A DNA stretch of 64,000 nucleotides from Serripes groenlandicus (lineage: Eukaryota; Mollusca; Bivalvia; Cardiida; Cardiidae), in assembly GCA_031761405.1 (NCBI GenBank), contig JASEVX010000003.1, positions 69,055,135-69,119,134 on the forward strand, written 5' to 3'. The stretch's first letter is position 1. Each line of letters starts with the position of its first letter. The translations under genes were made by a program, and so were the position numbers. This document shows positions 45,374 to 58,500 of this stretch, piece after piece. The notes under the pieces are model-generated. The model was not told the DNA's origin. It saw only the letters and a list, made by a program, of their open reading frames with translations, and made no database searches.

Positions 45374-45512
45374 GTTTAATTCCATGAGGCATTGATCCTT
45401 TTTGTCAAATATGTTGTCTTCTTTAAACACAGATATCTTCTTGGCTAGGTATTCCTTATAATGGACATCAAGGGCTTCCAAATTGGGCTCAGATTTCACT
45501 GCTACGATTTCA
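45374..45512 (-). CDS. GBP C-terminal helical domain, exon (46 codons)
   Basis: Acceptor ATAATGCAG and donor GTAAAT bound 139 nt: one base completing a codon, then EIVAVKSEPNLEALDVHYKE, YLAKKISVFKEDNIF, DKKDQCLMELN, ending in phase 0 to match the exon at 44976. The LxxLDxH start followed by a long amphipathic helix fits the GBP helical domain. The preceding exon must end in phase 2; I could not find it between 45.5 and 49.6 kb. The GTPase domain would lie further upstream. Confidence 0.7.
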
Positions 45513-45727
45513 CTGCATTATGTATGTATTTATTCACCTCTCAACCATGCATCATAGGATTCCAAAGAAACCGAGCACACATGTACACCATGATCAAAAA
45601 AGCGTGTCAAATTAACACCCAGGTCTGTACATGAAAGGTTAAGGTCACACATGTTAAAGACAATAAAGAAATACGGCACCTTCATTCAGGTAAAACTATA
45701 ATACGATCCGGGTTTTTTTCAAAACAG

Positions 45728-45828
45728 GCGTATAAAAAGGAGACAATGCTCGTCCACAATATTTTCTTTTTAAAAGTCGTCTGCTGCAAAGGAGCTTAGT
45801 GTTGACTGTACCTTTGAAAGGGTTAATG
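45728..45828. mobile_element. TTAA foldback MITE, right half
   Basis: AAAAGGAGACAATGCTCGTC, TTTAAAAGTCGTCTGCTGCA and GAAAGGGTTAA. The left half is absent. Confidence 0.7.
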
Positions 45829-46059
45829 CTACATAAATATCTGTGCCCCAGTGATTATACCATACCATACAACTTAAGGCTATGTACCTCTGTCAAACAG
45901 CCCAAATGAATTTAATTTTACCCCATCTTACACATTCATAAAAGTATTTTTCTTATTGCAGTTTGAACTCCCTAATCAATTGCATCTTTTGTATCGAAAC
46001 GCCATGACAGCATTTATGAAAATGTGATTTGAGAAAGGCTGTATCGTATCACTATCTCC

Positions 46060-46287
46060 TTAACCATTTTCCACATACAACAAATCAGTAGCAGACGACT
46101 TTGAAAACATTTTATCAAAAATGTGAAAAATCTCCTTTAATGACAGTTTAATTATAACAGGAGTTGAAAACATTGTGGCAAATGGTGAAATTGCTAATTA
46201 TAAGCAATTTCACCATTTGTCACAATGTTTTCAAAAGTCATCTGCTGCTATTCCTTTAAAATGGGTCTGCAGGCGAGAAAGGGTTAA
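46060..46287. mobile_element. TTAA foldback MITE, complete
   Basis: TTAACCATTTTCCACATAC to GAGAAAGGGTTAA with TTAA at both ends. The internal arms ACATTGTGGCAAATGGTGAA and TTCACCATTTGTCACAATGT are near-perfect complements. Confidence 0.92.
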
Positions 46288-46806
46288 GGAACTTATGGGG
46301 GAAAGGGTTACTTTACCTATGATACTTTTTTCCACAATGACAATTGAAATAAATTTCATGTTAATCTCAAAAGTTTGTACCATGGGCAAATCATGGAAAT
46401 TACCCCAGCTACCTCAAGTTGAGCCATTTCTTCTTTTCTCAAAATGTTGTCAAATCATTATTATTTCTTAAATTTGACTAGCATTATCTTTTAGTTTTAC
46501 AATTTAACATCTATTCAAAGCGGATACGTCTTAAATATCTGATCTTTTAAACAATTAGTAATCACCAAATATGTTGAGGTGGGTTTTTTTGTTCGTTAAT
46601 CAACTTACAAAACAAATACTTAAGCTTACCTTTTGCAAAGCAGACATTTTATTTTAAAAAATCCGCTCGTGAAATTTAGGATTAATTAATTAAGAAGTCA
46701 AACATCAAATCTTAGCAAAGTTGAAGTATGCATTCAAATTGACATGCATTTATATAATCCCTAATGTGGCGGGTTGAGTAGTAGCCATGAAGTGAAAACA
46801 ACAAAA

Positions 46807-47035
46807 TTAACCCTTTCCATTATACATTAATTCTGCAGCAGACGACTTTGAACATATTTTGTCAAAACATAGACAATCTCTATAATTGAATGGATAACCT
46901 ATGACTAAAAGCGGAAAACATTGTGTCAAAAGTAGAAATTGCTTGTTTTGAGCAATTTCATCTTTTGTCACTATGTTTTCAAAAAGCCTTTGCTGCAGAG
47001 GCGTCAACAAGCGTCTATATGAGGGAAAGGGTTAA
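46807..47035. mobile_element. TTAA foldback MITE, complete
   Basis: TTAACCCTTTCCATTATAC to GAGGGAAAGGGTTAA. A C-run and T-run follow directly (47038-47060). Confidence 0.92.
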
Positions 47036-47732
47036 TTCCCCCCCCCCCCCCTTTTTTTTTTATCGATCTGAAATATTTCTGTTATCTCTAGATTTGTGTA
47101 CCAAAGGATCCATTGAACAAGGCTTGATCCTTTTTCTCCAATATAGACCAGTAAATAGCCTAGTCACCATGTGTGTATGCCATAACATTTCAAGCATATT
47201 ATGCACAAGGCTAAAGTACAAATTACTTGCACAAAAAAGCTATTACCAATAGTGTTTAAGAATCAGAACTTGGTATAATAAGTTATTGGAGGTAAAGTGT
47301 TAATGATCTCAGACTCCCTTTTTACGATTAAATAAGAAATTAAGAGATGTTTTCAATATTACTTATATATCTTCAAATTTGTCTGCTGAATATTTTGTTG
47401 TAAGTGGGGAAACGGTCAGTTTTTTTCTGAATTGACGATGAAGTCAGAAAATATCACGTAATAAAACAAGTATGAAGGAAATGGGGCTGAAAATTAAAAC
47501 AAACAAAAAATTGTTTGACATAGAATGCTTAATGCCAAACCTTAGCATTTCGGTGCATGTTTCGTGTATAGCCCTAAAGCCCAATCTTGAACAAGATATG
47601 TTCCTTCCCAATTCAAGTGTGCATTTATCTTCAATAAATTAGAGCAAAGACCTGTTTTTTGGGGAACATCTCATCATGTCGCATTAATGCAAACTATATT
47701 CTAATGTTGTCAAGCTACTTTTCAAAGTGCAT

Positions 47733-47946
47733 TTAACCCTTTCCCACATACAGCAAATCTGCAGCAGACGACATTGAAATCGTCTACTCAAAAATATGGA
47801 AAATCTCTATTATAAAAACCTACTGAAAACGTTGAAAACATTGTGGCAAATGGAGAAATTGCTCGTTTTGAGCAATTTCTCAGTTTGTCCCGATGTTTTC
47901 AAATGCTGTCTGCTGCAGATGCGTCAAAATACGTCTATAGGGTTAA
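47733..47946. mobile_element. TTAA foldback MITE, complete
   Basis: TTAACCCTTTCCCACATACA to CGTCTATAGGGTTAA. Arms GGCAAATGGAGAAATTGCTC and GAGCAATTTCTCAGTTTGTC pair with two mismatches. Confidence 0.92.
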
Positions 47947-47958
47947 TTTACCATGCCC

Positions 47959-48185
47959 TTAATCCTTTTCCACATGTAGATGATATTTTAAGCCTCTGCA
48001 GCAGACCATGTTTGAAAACATTGTGACAAGAGGAGATCTTGCTCATAATGACCAATTTCTTCTTCTGTTACAGTGTTTTCCACTTTATGTTTTGAGCGAT
48101 GTCTCCTTGTGTCGAATGGTGTTCAAATGTCGTCTGCTGCTGAAACATCAAAACTTAAAGGCGTCTACAAGTGGTAACAGTTTAA
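47959..48185. mobile_element. TTAA foldback MITE, rearranged
   Basis: TTAATCCTTTTCCACATG to GTAACAGTTTAA, 13 bases after the previous copy. It carries an extra segment (TTTATGTTTTGAGCGATG) inside the right half. Confidence 0.8.
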
Positions 48186-48371
48186 GTCAAAGAATCTTCC
48201 TAATTTAATCACCAGTACTGCTACATATAGTACCCTGAAACCAAAACAAGTCCCAGTGCTATTCCCACCGCCCTGAGTGCCAAGGAGGGAAGCCACTTGT
48301 AACTACCATTTATAATGGAGGAAAATATAAAATACTCATTTTGAGTCGGTAAAAATCTCCTGTTTTCACAG

Positions 48372-48483
48372 TTGTCAGGTTAGAAGGTGTACAAAGGTGT
48401 GTGTAGAAGAAGAACGTGTTCAAGGAAAATGTGAAATCCAATTCCAAGATATGCAGATTAAAAGCCTTGTCAGACATGGATGA
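48372..48483 (+). CDS. Candidate cysteine-rich exon (uncertain)
   Basis: After an acceptor-like TGTTTTCACAG, one frame reads 36 codons to TGA: CQVRRCTKVCVEEERVQGKC, then EIQFQDMQIKSLVRHG. Four cysteines in 20 residues is unusual. There is no upstream exon and no donor, and I recognise no family. It may be chance. Confidence 0.15.
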
Positions 48484-48485
48484 TT

Positions 48486-48717
48486 ATATATTAATGAAAA
48501 AAGAAGCCTGTCGTAATCAGGTCCCCCATTAATAAGGAAGCAAGTATATAACTAGTAGCAAAGCCATTAAAAGCTATGTCTCACAACGCAATTAAGCCTT
48601 TTTATATGATAGATACCATTACCTTTGAAATGTATTGGATTTAATGTTGTCTTTAACAGTATTTCAGTTATATCAAACACATGGTGATCCCTTGGGGACT
48701 TAAAGCTATACTGTATG

Positions 48718-48751
<34 letters not shown>

Positions 48752-49130
48752 CAGGTTAAACTCTAATCGTTCAGAATAGAACAGTAACTTTAAATCTGTC
48801 GTGTATAACTATTGTACAGCATAGTAAGATGAATATTGATAAATACATCTATTATCAATAAATGAATTGAATTCAGTCAAGTTAACATCAATTAATCAAT
48901 AAGATAAATATTATTGGATATCACTATTAGACACAAGAAGAGAGTTTTTGAATATGAATGAATGGTGGGCACTCAATCCTATTTGTAAATGTCGTAGTGA
49001 TTACGCACCGGATAACATGTATATGATATTACATGTACTTGTAGCCTTGCCTTTAAATTAACAATGCAGCAATGCTATGATAAGTTATTATCAAAGACTG
49101 CACGTTAGTCTTGTTTGTAAGTGTTAGTAG
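48486..49130. other. No gene seen; poly-C run
   Basis: A run of about 30 C at 48720-48749 in otherwise AT-rich sequence. No exon is seen. Confidence 0.6.
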
Positions 49131-49131
49131 A

Positions 49132-49344
49132 AAACCGTTCAGCAGCAAAAAGACTATGAAAACGTCGATGAAAACTATGGGTAATTTCTATAAAATGAAA
49201 TTATATCTATTTAATTGAGCTAAAAACATTGTGGCAAAATGATAAATTGCTCACGATGAGCACATTTTCATTTTGTCACAAATTTTTCAAAAGTCGTTTG
49301 CTACATATATATTTCAATATTCACCTGCGTGTGAGAAAGTGTTG
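49132..49344. mobile_element. TTAA foldback MITE, diverged
   Basis: AAAACGTCGATGAAAACTAT, AACATTGTGGCAAAATGATA, GCACATTTTCATTTTGTCAC and AAAAGTCGTTTGCTAC. The terminal TTAA is lost. Confidence 0.75.
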
Positions 49345-50988
49345 ATCGAATTCAGAGACAGACGGATACATGTACCTCCTACCTTAAAAAGAATGAACTG
49401 ATAAGAAACGCTCTTTGCACATAAAACCATGTTTACTTTAGAGATTAAATCAATCGAAAAAGTGCTATTAATAAATTCTGAAAGAGTAAATCTTCATTTT
49501 TAGAAAACTGGTTTCGGTTTATTAGTAGTGAGTTTTATCCCTGTTCAGCCGAATTCGTGACCTCAATAATCTATAGTTTCATTTTGTTAAAAAAAAAAAT
49601 TGTTTACCAAATTTGAGAAGATACGTCGTATTATTTATTTGGTATCTCTTTCCATCTATCAGGATGGCTCTTGCCTATGTATGTGTCTGTCAATCCGTCT
49701 ATCTGTCTATGTATGCGTCCGTCTATTGCTGTAAACCTGTCTATGTATGTGTATGTCAATCTGTCTATCTGTCTATGTAAGCGTCCGTCTTTCGAAGTAA
49801 ACCTGTCTATGTATGTGTCTGTCTATCTGTCTATCTGTCTATGTATGCGTCCGTCTACCGCAGTAAAACTTTCTATGTATGTGTCTGTCAACCTGTCTAT
49901 CTGTCCATGTATGCGTCCGTCTTTCGAAGTAACCTATATATGTATGTGCCTGTCAACCTGTCTATCTGTCTATGTATGCGTCCGTCTTTCGAGGTAACCT
50001 ATATATGTATGTGCCTGTCAACCTGTCTATCTGTCTATGTATGCGTCCGTCTTTCGAAGTAACCTATATATGTATGTGCCTGTCAACCTGTCTATCTGTC
50101 TATGTATGCGTCCGTCTTTCGAAGTAAACCTGTCTATGTATGTGTCTGTCTACCGCGGTATGTATATGTATGTGTCTGTCAATCTGTATACCTGTATATG
50201 TATGCGTCCGTCTATTGCTGTAAACCTATCTACGTAGCTGTCTGTATATCTGTCTATGTATGCGTCCGTCTACCACAGTAAACCTGTCTATGTATGCATC
50301 CGTCTACCGCAGTAAACCTGTCTACGTAGCTGTCTGTCAATCTGTATATCTGTATATGTATGCGTCCGTCTATTGCTGTAAACCTATCTATGTATGTGTC
50401 TGTCAATATGTTTATCTGTCTATGTATGCGTCCGTCTATTGCTGTAAACCTATCTATGTATGTGTCTGTCAATATGTTTATCTGTCTATGTATGCGTCCG
50501 TCTATCGCAGTAAATCTGTATATGTATGCGTCCGTCTTTCGAGGTAAACCTATCTATGTATGTGTCTGTCAACATGTCTATATGTCAATGTATGCGTCCG
50601 TCTTTCGAAGTAAACCTGTCTATGTATGTGTCTGTCGATCGCGGTTGTATATGTATGTGTCTGTCAATCTGTCTACCTGTATATGTATGCGTCCGTCTAT
50701 CGCAGTAAATCTGTCTATGTATGTGTCTGTCTACCGCGGTATGTATATGTATGTGTCCGTCAATCTGTCTACCTATATATGTATGCGTCCGTCTATTGCT
50801 GTAAACCTGTTTGTCAACCTGTCTATCTGTCTATGTATGCGTCCGTCTTTCAAAGTAAACCTATCTATGTATGTGTCTCTAAACCTGTCTATCTGTCTAT
50901 GTATGCGTCAGTCTTTCGAAGTAAACCTGTCTATGTATGTGTCTGTCTACCGCGGTATGTATATGTATGTGTCCGTCAATCTGTCTAC

Positions 50989-52077
50989 CTATATATGTAT
51001 GCGTCCGTCTATTGCTGTAAACCTGTTTATGTATGTGTCTGTCAATCTGTCTACCTGTATATGTATGCGTCCGTCTATTGCTGTGAACCTATCTACGTAG
51101 CTGTCTGTCAATCTGTCTATCTGTATATGTATGCGTCCGTCTATCGCAGTAAATATTTTTATGTATGTATTTGTCAATCTGTCTATCTGTCTATGTATGC
51201 GTCCGTCTATTGCTGTAAACCTGTCTACGTAGCTGTCTGTCAATCTGTCTACCTGTATATGTATGCGTCCGTCAACCGCAGTAAACCTTTATATGTATGT
51301 GTCTGTCAATCTGTCTATGTATGCGTCCGTCTATCGTAGTAAATATGTCTATGTATGTGTCTGTCAAACTGTCTATCTGTTTATGTATGTGTCCGTCTTT
51401 CGAAGTAAACCTGTCTATGTATGTGTCTGTCAATATGTTTATCTGTCTATGTATGCGTCCGTCTTTCAAAGTAAACCTATCTATATATGTGTCTGTCAAT
51501 CTGACTACCTGTATATGTATGCGTCCGTGTATTGCAGTAAACCTGTCTATGTATGTGTCTGTCAATCTGTCTGTCTGTATATGTATGCGTTCGTCTATTG
51601 CTGTAAACCTCTCTATGTATGTGTCTGTCTATCTGTATATGTATGCGTCCGTCTATTGCTGTAAATATTTTTATGTATGTATTTGTCAATCTGTCTATCT
51701 GTCTATGTATGCGTCCGTCTATTGCTGTAAACCTGTCTACGTAGCTGTCTGTCAATCTGTCTACCTGTATATGTATGCGTCCGTCAACCGCAGTAAACCT
51801 TTATATGTATGTGTCTGTCAATCTGTCTATGTATGCGTCCGTCTATCGTAGTAAATATGTATATGTATGTGTCTGTCAAACTGTCTATCTGTCTATGTAT
51901 GTGTCCGTCTTTCGAAGTAAACCTGTCTATGTATGTGTCTGTCAATATGTTTATCTGTCTATGTATGCGTCCGTCTTTCGAAGTAAACCTATCTATATAT
52001 GTGTCTGTCAATCTGACTACCTGTATATGTATGCGTCCGTGTATTGCAGTAAACCTGTCTATGTATGTGTCTGTCAA
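50989..52077 (+). repeat. Higher-order duplication, 512-bp shift
   Basis: The order of unit variants from about 50989 to 51565 repeats 512 bp later, including the odd TAAATATTTTTATGTATGTA variant at 51150 and 51662. Confidence 0.85.
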
Positions 52078-53299
52078 TCTGTCTGTCTGTCTGTATATGT
52101 ATGCGTTCGTCTATTGCTGTAAACCTCTCTATGTATGTGTCTGTCTATCTGTATATGTATGCGTCCGTCTATTGCTGTAAACCTATCTATGTATGTGTCT
52201 GTCTACCGCGGTATGTATATGTATGTGTCTGTCAATCTGTCTACCTGTATATGTATGCGTCCGTCTATTGCAGTAAACCTGTCTATGTATGTGTCTGTCA
52301 ATCTGTCTATCTGTCTATGTATGCGTCCGTCTATTGCTGTAAACCTGTCTACGTAGCTGTCTGTCAATCTGTCTACCTGTATAGGTATGCGTCCGTCAAC
52401 CGAAGTAAACCTATCTATTTATGTGTCTGTCAATCTGTCTTTCTGTATATGTATGCGTCCGTCTATTGCTGTAAACCTGTCTACGTAGCTGTCTGTCAAT
52501 CTGTCTACCTGTATATGTATGCGTCCGTCTATCGCAGTAAACCTGTCTATGTATGTGTCTGTCAATATGTCTACCTGTATTTGTATGCGTCGGTCTATCG
52601 CAGTAAATCTGTCTATGTATGTGTCTGTCAACCTGTATATCTGTCTATGTATGCGTCCGTCTTTCGAAGTAAACCTGTATTTGTATGTGTCTGTTTATCT
52701 GTTTATCTGTTTATGTATTCGTTCGTCTATCGCAGTAAATATATCTCTGTATGTGTCTGTCAATCTATCTATCTGTCTTTGTATGCGCCCGTCTATCGCA
52801 GTAAATCTGTCTATGTATGTGTCTGTCAATATGTTTATCTGTCTATGTATGCGTCCGTCTATCGCCGTAAATCTGTCTACATATGTGTCTGTCAATCTGT
52901 CGACCTGTGTATGTATGCGTCCGTCTATCGCAGAAAACCTGTCCATGTATGTGTCTGTCAATCTGTCTACCTGTATTTGTATGCGTCTGTCTATCGCAGT
53001 AAACCTGTCTATGTATGTGTCTGTCAACCTCTCTATCTGTCTAGGTATGCGTCCGTCTTTCGAAGTAAACCTGTCTATGTATGTGTCTGTTTATCTGTCT
53101 ACCTGTATATGTATGCGTCTGTCTATTGCTGTACACCTATCTACGTAGCTATCTGTCTATCTGTCTATGTATGCGTCCGTCTATCGCAGTAAACCTGTCT
53201 ATGTATGTGTCGGTCAATATATCTATATGTCTTTGTATGCGTCCGTCTATCGAAGTAAATCTGTCTATGTATGTGTCTGTCAATATGTTTATCTGTCTA

Positions 53300-55500
53300 T
53301 GTGTGCGTCCGTCTATCGCAGTAAATCTGTCTATGTATGTGTCTGTCAAACTGTCTATCTGTCTATGTATGTGTCCGTCTTTCGAAGTAAACCTGTCTAT
53401 GTATGTGTCTGTCAATATGTTTTTCTGTCTATGTATGCGTCCGTCTTTCGAAGTAGACCTGTCTGTCAATATGTTTATCTGTCTATGTATGCGTCCGTCT
53501 TTCGAAGTAAACCTATCTATGTATGTGTCTGTCAATCTGTCTATCTGTCTATGTATGCGTCCGTCTTTCGAAGTAAACCTGTCTATGTATGTGTCTGTCT
53601 ACCGCGGTATATATAGGTATGTGTCTGTCAATCTGTCTACCTGTATATGTATGCGTCCGTCTATTGCTGTAAACCTATCTACGTAGCTGTCTGTCTATCT
53701 GTCTATGTATGCGTCCGTCTAACGCAGTAAACCTGTCTATGTATGCGTCCGTCTACCGCAGTAAACCTGTCTACGTAGCTGTCTGTCAATCTGTCTATCT
53801 GTATATGTATGCGTCCGTCTATTGCTGTAAACCTATCTATGTATGTGTTTGTCAATATGTTTATCTGTCTATGTATGCGTCCGTCTATCGCAGTAAATAT
53901 GTCTATGTATGTGTATGTCAACCTGTCTATCTGTCTATGTATGCGTCCGTCTTTCGAAGTAAACCTATCTATGTATGTGTCTGTCAACCTGTCTATCTGT
54001 CTATGTATGCGTCCGTCTTTCGAAGTAATCCTGGCTATGTATGTGTCTGTCTATCGCGGTATGTATATGTATGTGTCTGTCAATCTGTCTACCTGTATAT
54101 GTATGCGTCCGTCTATTGCTGTAAACCTGTCTATGTATATGTCTGTCAATTTGTCTATCTGTATATGTATGCGTTTGTCTATTGCTGTAAACCTCTCTAT
54201 GTATGTGTCTGTCTATCTGTATATGTATGCGTCCGTCTATTGCTGTAAACCTATCTATGTATGTGTCTGTATACCGCGGTATGTATATGTATGTGTCTGT
54301 CAATATGTCTACCTGTATATGTATGCGTCCGTCTATTGCTGTAAACCTGTCTATGTATGTGTCTGTTTATCTGTTTATCTGTTTATGTATTCGTCCGTCT
54401 ATTGCAGTAAATATATCTATGTATGTGTCTGTCAATATATTATCTGTCTATGTATGCGTCCGTCTATCGCAGTAAATCTGTCTATGTATGTGTCTGTCAA
54501 ACTGTCTATCTGTCTATGTATGTGTCCGTCTTTCGAAGTAAACCTGTCTATGTATGTGTCTGTCAATATGTTTTTCTGTCTATGTATGCGTCCGTCTTTC
54601 GAAGTAGACCTGTCTGTCAATATGTTTATCTGTCTATGTATGCGTCCGTCTTTCGAAGTAAACCTATCTATGTATGTGTCTGTCAATCTGTCTATCTGTC
54701 TATGTATGCGTCCGTCTTTCGAAGTAAACCTGTCTATGTATGTGTCTGTCTACCGCGGTATATATAGGTATGTGTCTGTCAATCTGTCTACCTGTATATG
54801 TATGCGTCCGTCTATTGCTGTAAACCTATCTACGTAGCTGTCTGTCTATCTGTCTATGTATGCGTCCGTCTAACGCAGTAAACCTGTCTATGTATGCGTC
54901 CGTCTACCGCAGTAAACCAGTCTACGTAGCTGTCTGTCAATCTGTCTATCTGTATATGTATGCGTCCGTCTATTGCTGTAAACCTATCTATGTATGTGTT
55001 TGTCAATATGTTTATCTGTCTATGTATGCGTCCGTCTATCGCAGTAAATCTGTCTATGTATGTGTAGGTCAACCTGTCTATCTGTCTATGTATGCGTCCG
55101 TCTTTCGAAGTAAACCTATCTATGTATGTGTCTGTCAACCTGTCTATCTGTCTATGTATGCGTCCGTCTTTCGAAGTAATCCTGGCTATGTATGTGTCTG
55201 TCTATCGCGGTATGTATATGTATGTGTCTGTCAATCTGTCTATCTGTATATGTATGCGTCCGTCTATTGCTGTAAACCTGTCTATGTATATGTCTGTCAA
55301 TTTGTCTATCTGTATATGTATGCGTTTGTCTATTGCTGTAAACCTCTATATGTATGTGTCTGTCTATCTGTATATGTATGCGTCCGTCTATTGCTGTAAA
55401 CCTATCTATGTATGTGTCTGTATACCGCGGTATGTATATGTATGTGTCTGTCAATCTGTCTACCTGTATATGTATGCGTCCGTCTATTGCTGTAAACCTG
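53300..55500 (+). repeat. Higher-order duplication, 1151-bp shift
   Basis: Unit-variant order and private variants (TAATCCTGGCTATG, GTATACCGCGG, AAGTAGACCTGTCTG) recur 1151 bp apart, with few differences. A third partial copy begins near 55905. Confidence 0.9.
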
Positions 55501-58500
55501 TCTATGTATGTGTCTGTTTATCTGTTTATCTGTTTATGTATTCGTCCGTCTATTGAAGTAAATATATCTATGTATGTGTCTGTCAATATATTATCTGTCT
55601 TTGTATGCGTCCGTCTATCGCAGTAAATCTGTCTATGTATGTGTCTGTCAATCTGTCGACCTGTGTATGTATGCGTCCGTCTATCGAGGAAAACCTGTCT
55701 ATATGTGTGTCTGTCAATATGTCTACCTGTATTTGTATGCGTCGGTCTATCGCAGTAAACCTGTCTATGTATATGTCTGTCAACCTGTCTATCTGTCTAG
55801 GTATGCGTCCGTCTTTCGAAGTAAACCTGTCTATGTATGTGTCTGTTTATCTGTCTATATATGCGTCCGTCTATCGCAGTAAATCTGTCTATGTATGTGT
55901 CTGTCTATCTATCTATCTGTCTTTGTATGCGTCCGTCTATCGAAGTAAATCTGTCTATGTATGTGTCTGTCAATATGTTTATCTGTCTATGTATGCGTCC
56001 GTCTATCGCAGTAAATCTGTCTATGTATGTGTCTGTCAAACTGTCTATCTGTCTATATATGCGTCCGTCTATCGCAGTAAATCTGTCTATGTATGTGTCT
56101 GTCAAACTGTCTATCTGTCTATGTATGTGTCCGTCTTTCGAAGTAAACCTATCTATGTATGTGTCTGTCAATATGTTTTTCTGTCTATGTATGCGTCCGT
56201 CTTTCGAAGTAAACCTGTCGGTCAATATGTTTATATGTCTATGTATGCGTCCGTCTTTCGAAGTAAACCTATCTATGTATGTGTCTGTCAATCTGTCTAT
56301 CTGTCTATGTATGCGTCCGTCTTTCGAAGTAAACCTGTCTATGTATGTGTCTGTCTACTGCGGTATGTATATGTATGTGTCTGTCAATCTGTCTACCTGT
56401 ATATGTATGCGTCCGTCTATTGCTGTAAACCTATCTACGTAGCTGTCTGTCTATCTGTCTATGTATGCGTCCGTCTACCGCAGTAAACCTGTCTATGTAT
56501 GCGTCCGTCTACCGCAGTAAACCTGTCTACGTAGCTGTCTGTCAATCTGTCTATCTGTATATGTATGCGTCCGTCTATTGCTGTAAACCTATCTATGTAT
56601 GTGTCTGTCAATATGTTTATCGGTCTATGTATGCGTCCGTCTATCGCAGTAAATCTGTCTATATATGTGTCTGTCAACCTGTTTATCTTTCTATTTAAGC
56701 GTCCGTCTTTCGAAGTAAACCTATCTATGTATGTGGATGTCAACCTGTCTATCTGTCTATGTATGCGTCCGTCTTTCGAAGTAATCCTGGCTATGTATGT
56801 GTCTGTCTACCGCGGTATGTATATGTATGTGTCTGTCAATCTGTGTACCTGTTTATGTATGCGTCCGTCTATTGCTGTAAACCTGTCTATGTATGTGTCT
56901 GTCAATATGTCTATCTGTCTATGTATGCGTCCGTCTATTGCTGTAAACCTGTCTACGTAGCTGTCTGTCAATCTGTCTACCTGTATATGTATGCGTCCGT
57001 CTATCGCAGTAAACCTGTCTATGTATGTGTCTGTCAATATGTCTACCTGTATTTGTATGCGTCCGTCTATCGCAGTAAATATGTCTATGTATGTGTCTGC
57101 CAACCTGTCTATCTGTCTATGTATGCGTCCGTCTTTCGAAGAAAACCTGTCTTTGTATGTGTCTGTTTATCTGTTTATCTGTTTATGTATTCGTCCGTCT
57201 ATCGCAGTAATTATATCTATGTATGTGTCTGTCAATCTATCTATCTGTCTTTGTATGCGCCCGTCTATCGCAGTAAATTTGTCTATGTATGTGTCCGTCA
57301 ATATGTTTATCTGTCTATGTATGCGTCCGTCTATCGCAGTAAATCTGTCTATGTATGTGTCTGTCAACCTGTAACCGTCTATGTATGCGTCCGTCTTTCG
57401 AAGTAAACATGTCTATGTATGTGTCTCTCAATATGTTTATCTGTCTTTGTATGCGTCCGTCTTTTGAAGTAAACCTGTCTATGTATGTGTCTGTCAATAT
57501 GTTAATCTGTCTATGTATGCGTCCGTCTTTCGAAGTAAACCTATCTATGTATGTGTCCGTCAATCTGTCTATGTATGCGTCCGTCTTTCGAAGTAAACCT
57601 GTCTATGTATGTGTCTGTCTACCGCAGTATGTATATGTATGTGTCTGTCAATATGTCTATCTGTATATGTATGCGTCCGTTTATTGCTGTAAACCTATCT
57701 ACGTAGCTTTCTGTCTATCTGTCTATGTATGAATCCGTCTACCGCAGTAAACCTGTCTATGTATGCGTCCGTCTACCGCAGTAAACCTGTCTACGTAGCT
57801 GTCTGTCAATCTGTCTATCTGTATATGTATGCGTCCGTTTATTGCTGTAAACCTTTCTATGTATGTGTCTGTCAATATGTTTATCTGTCTATGTATGCGT
57901 CCGTCTATCGCAGCAATATGTCTATGTATGTGTGTGTCAACCTGTCTATCTGTCTATGTATGCTTCCGTCTTTCGAAGTAAACCTATCTATGTATATGTC
58001 TGTCAATCTGTATATCTGTCTATGTATGCGTCCGTCTTTCGAAGTAAACCTGTCTATGTATGTGTCTGTCTACCGCGGTATGTATATGTATGTGTCTGTC
58101 AATCTGTCTACCTGTATATGTATGCGTCCGTCTATTGCTGTAAACATGTCTATGTATGTGTCTGTCAATCTGTCTATCTGTATATGTATGCGTCCGTCTA
58201 TTGCTGTAAACCTGTCTGTGTATGTGTCTGTCAATCTGTCTATCTGTATATGTATGCGTCCGTCTATTGCTGTAAACCTATCTATGTATGTGTCTGTCAA
58301 TATGTTTATCTGTCTATGTTTGCGTCCGTCTTTCGCAGTAAATCTGTCTATGTATGTGTCTGTCAACCTGTCTATCTGTCTATGTATGCTTCCGTCTTTC
58401 GAAGTAACCTATCTATGTATGTGCCTGTCAACCTGTCTATCTGTCTATGTGTGCGTCCGTCTTTCGAAGTAAACCTATCTATGTATGTGTCTGTCAACCT

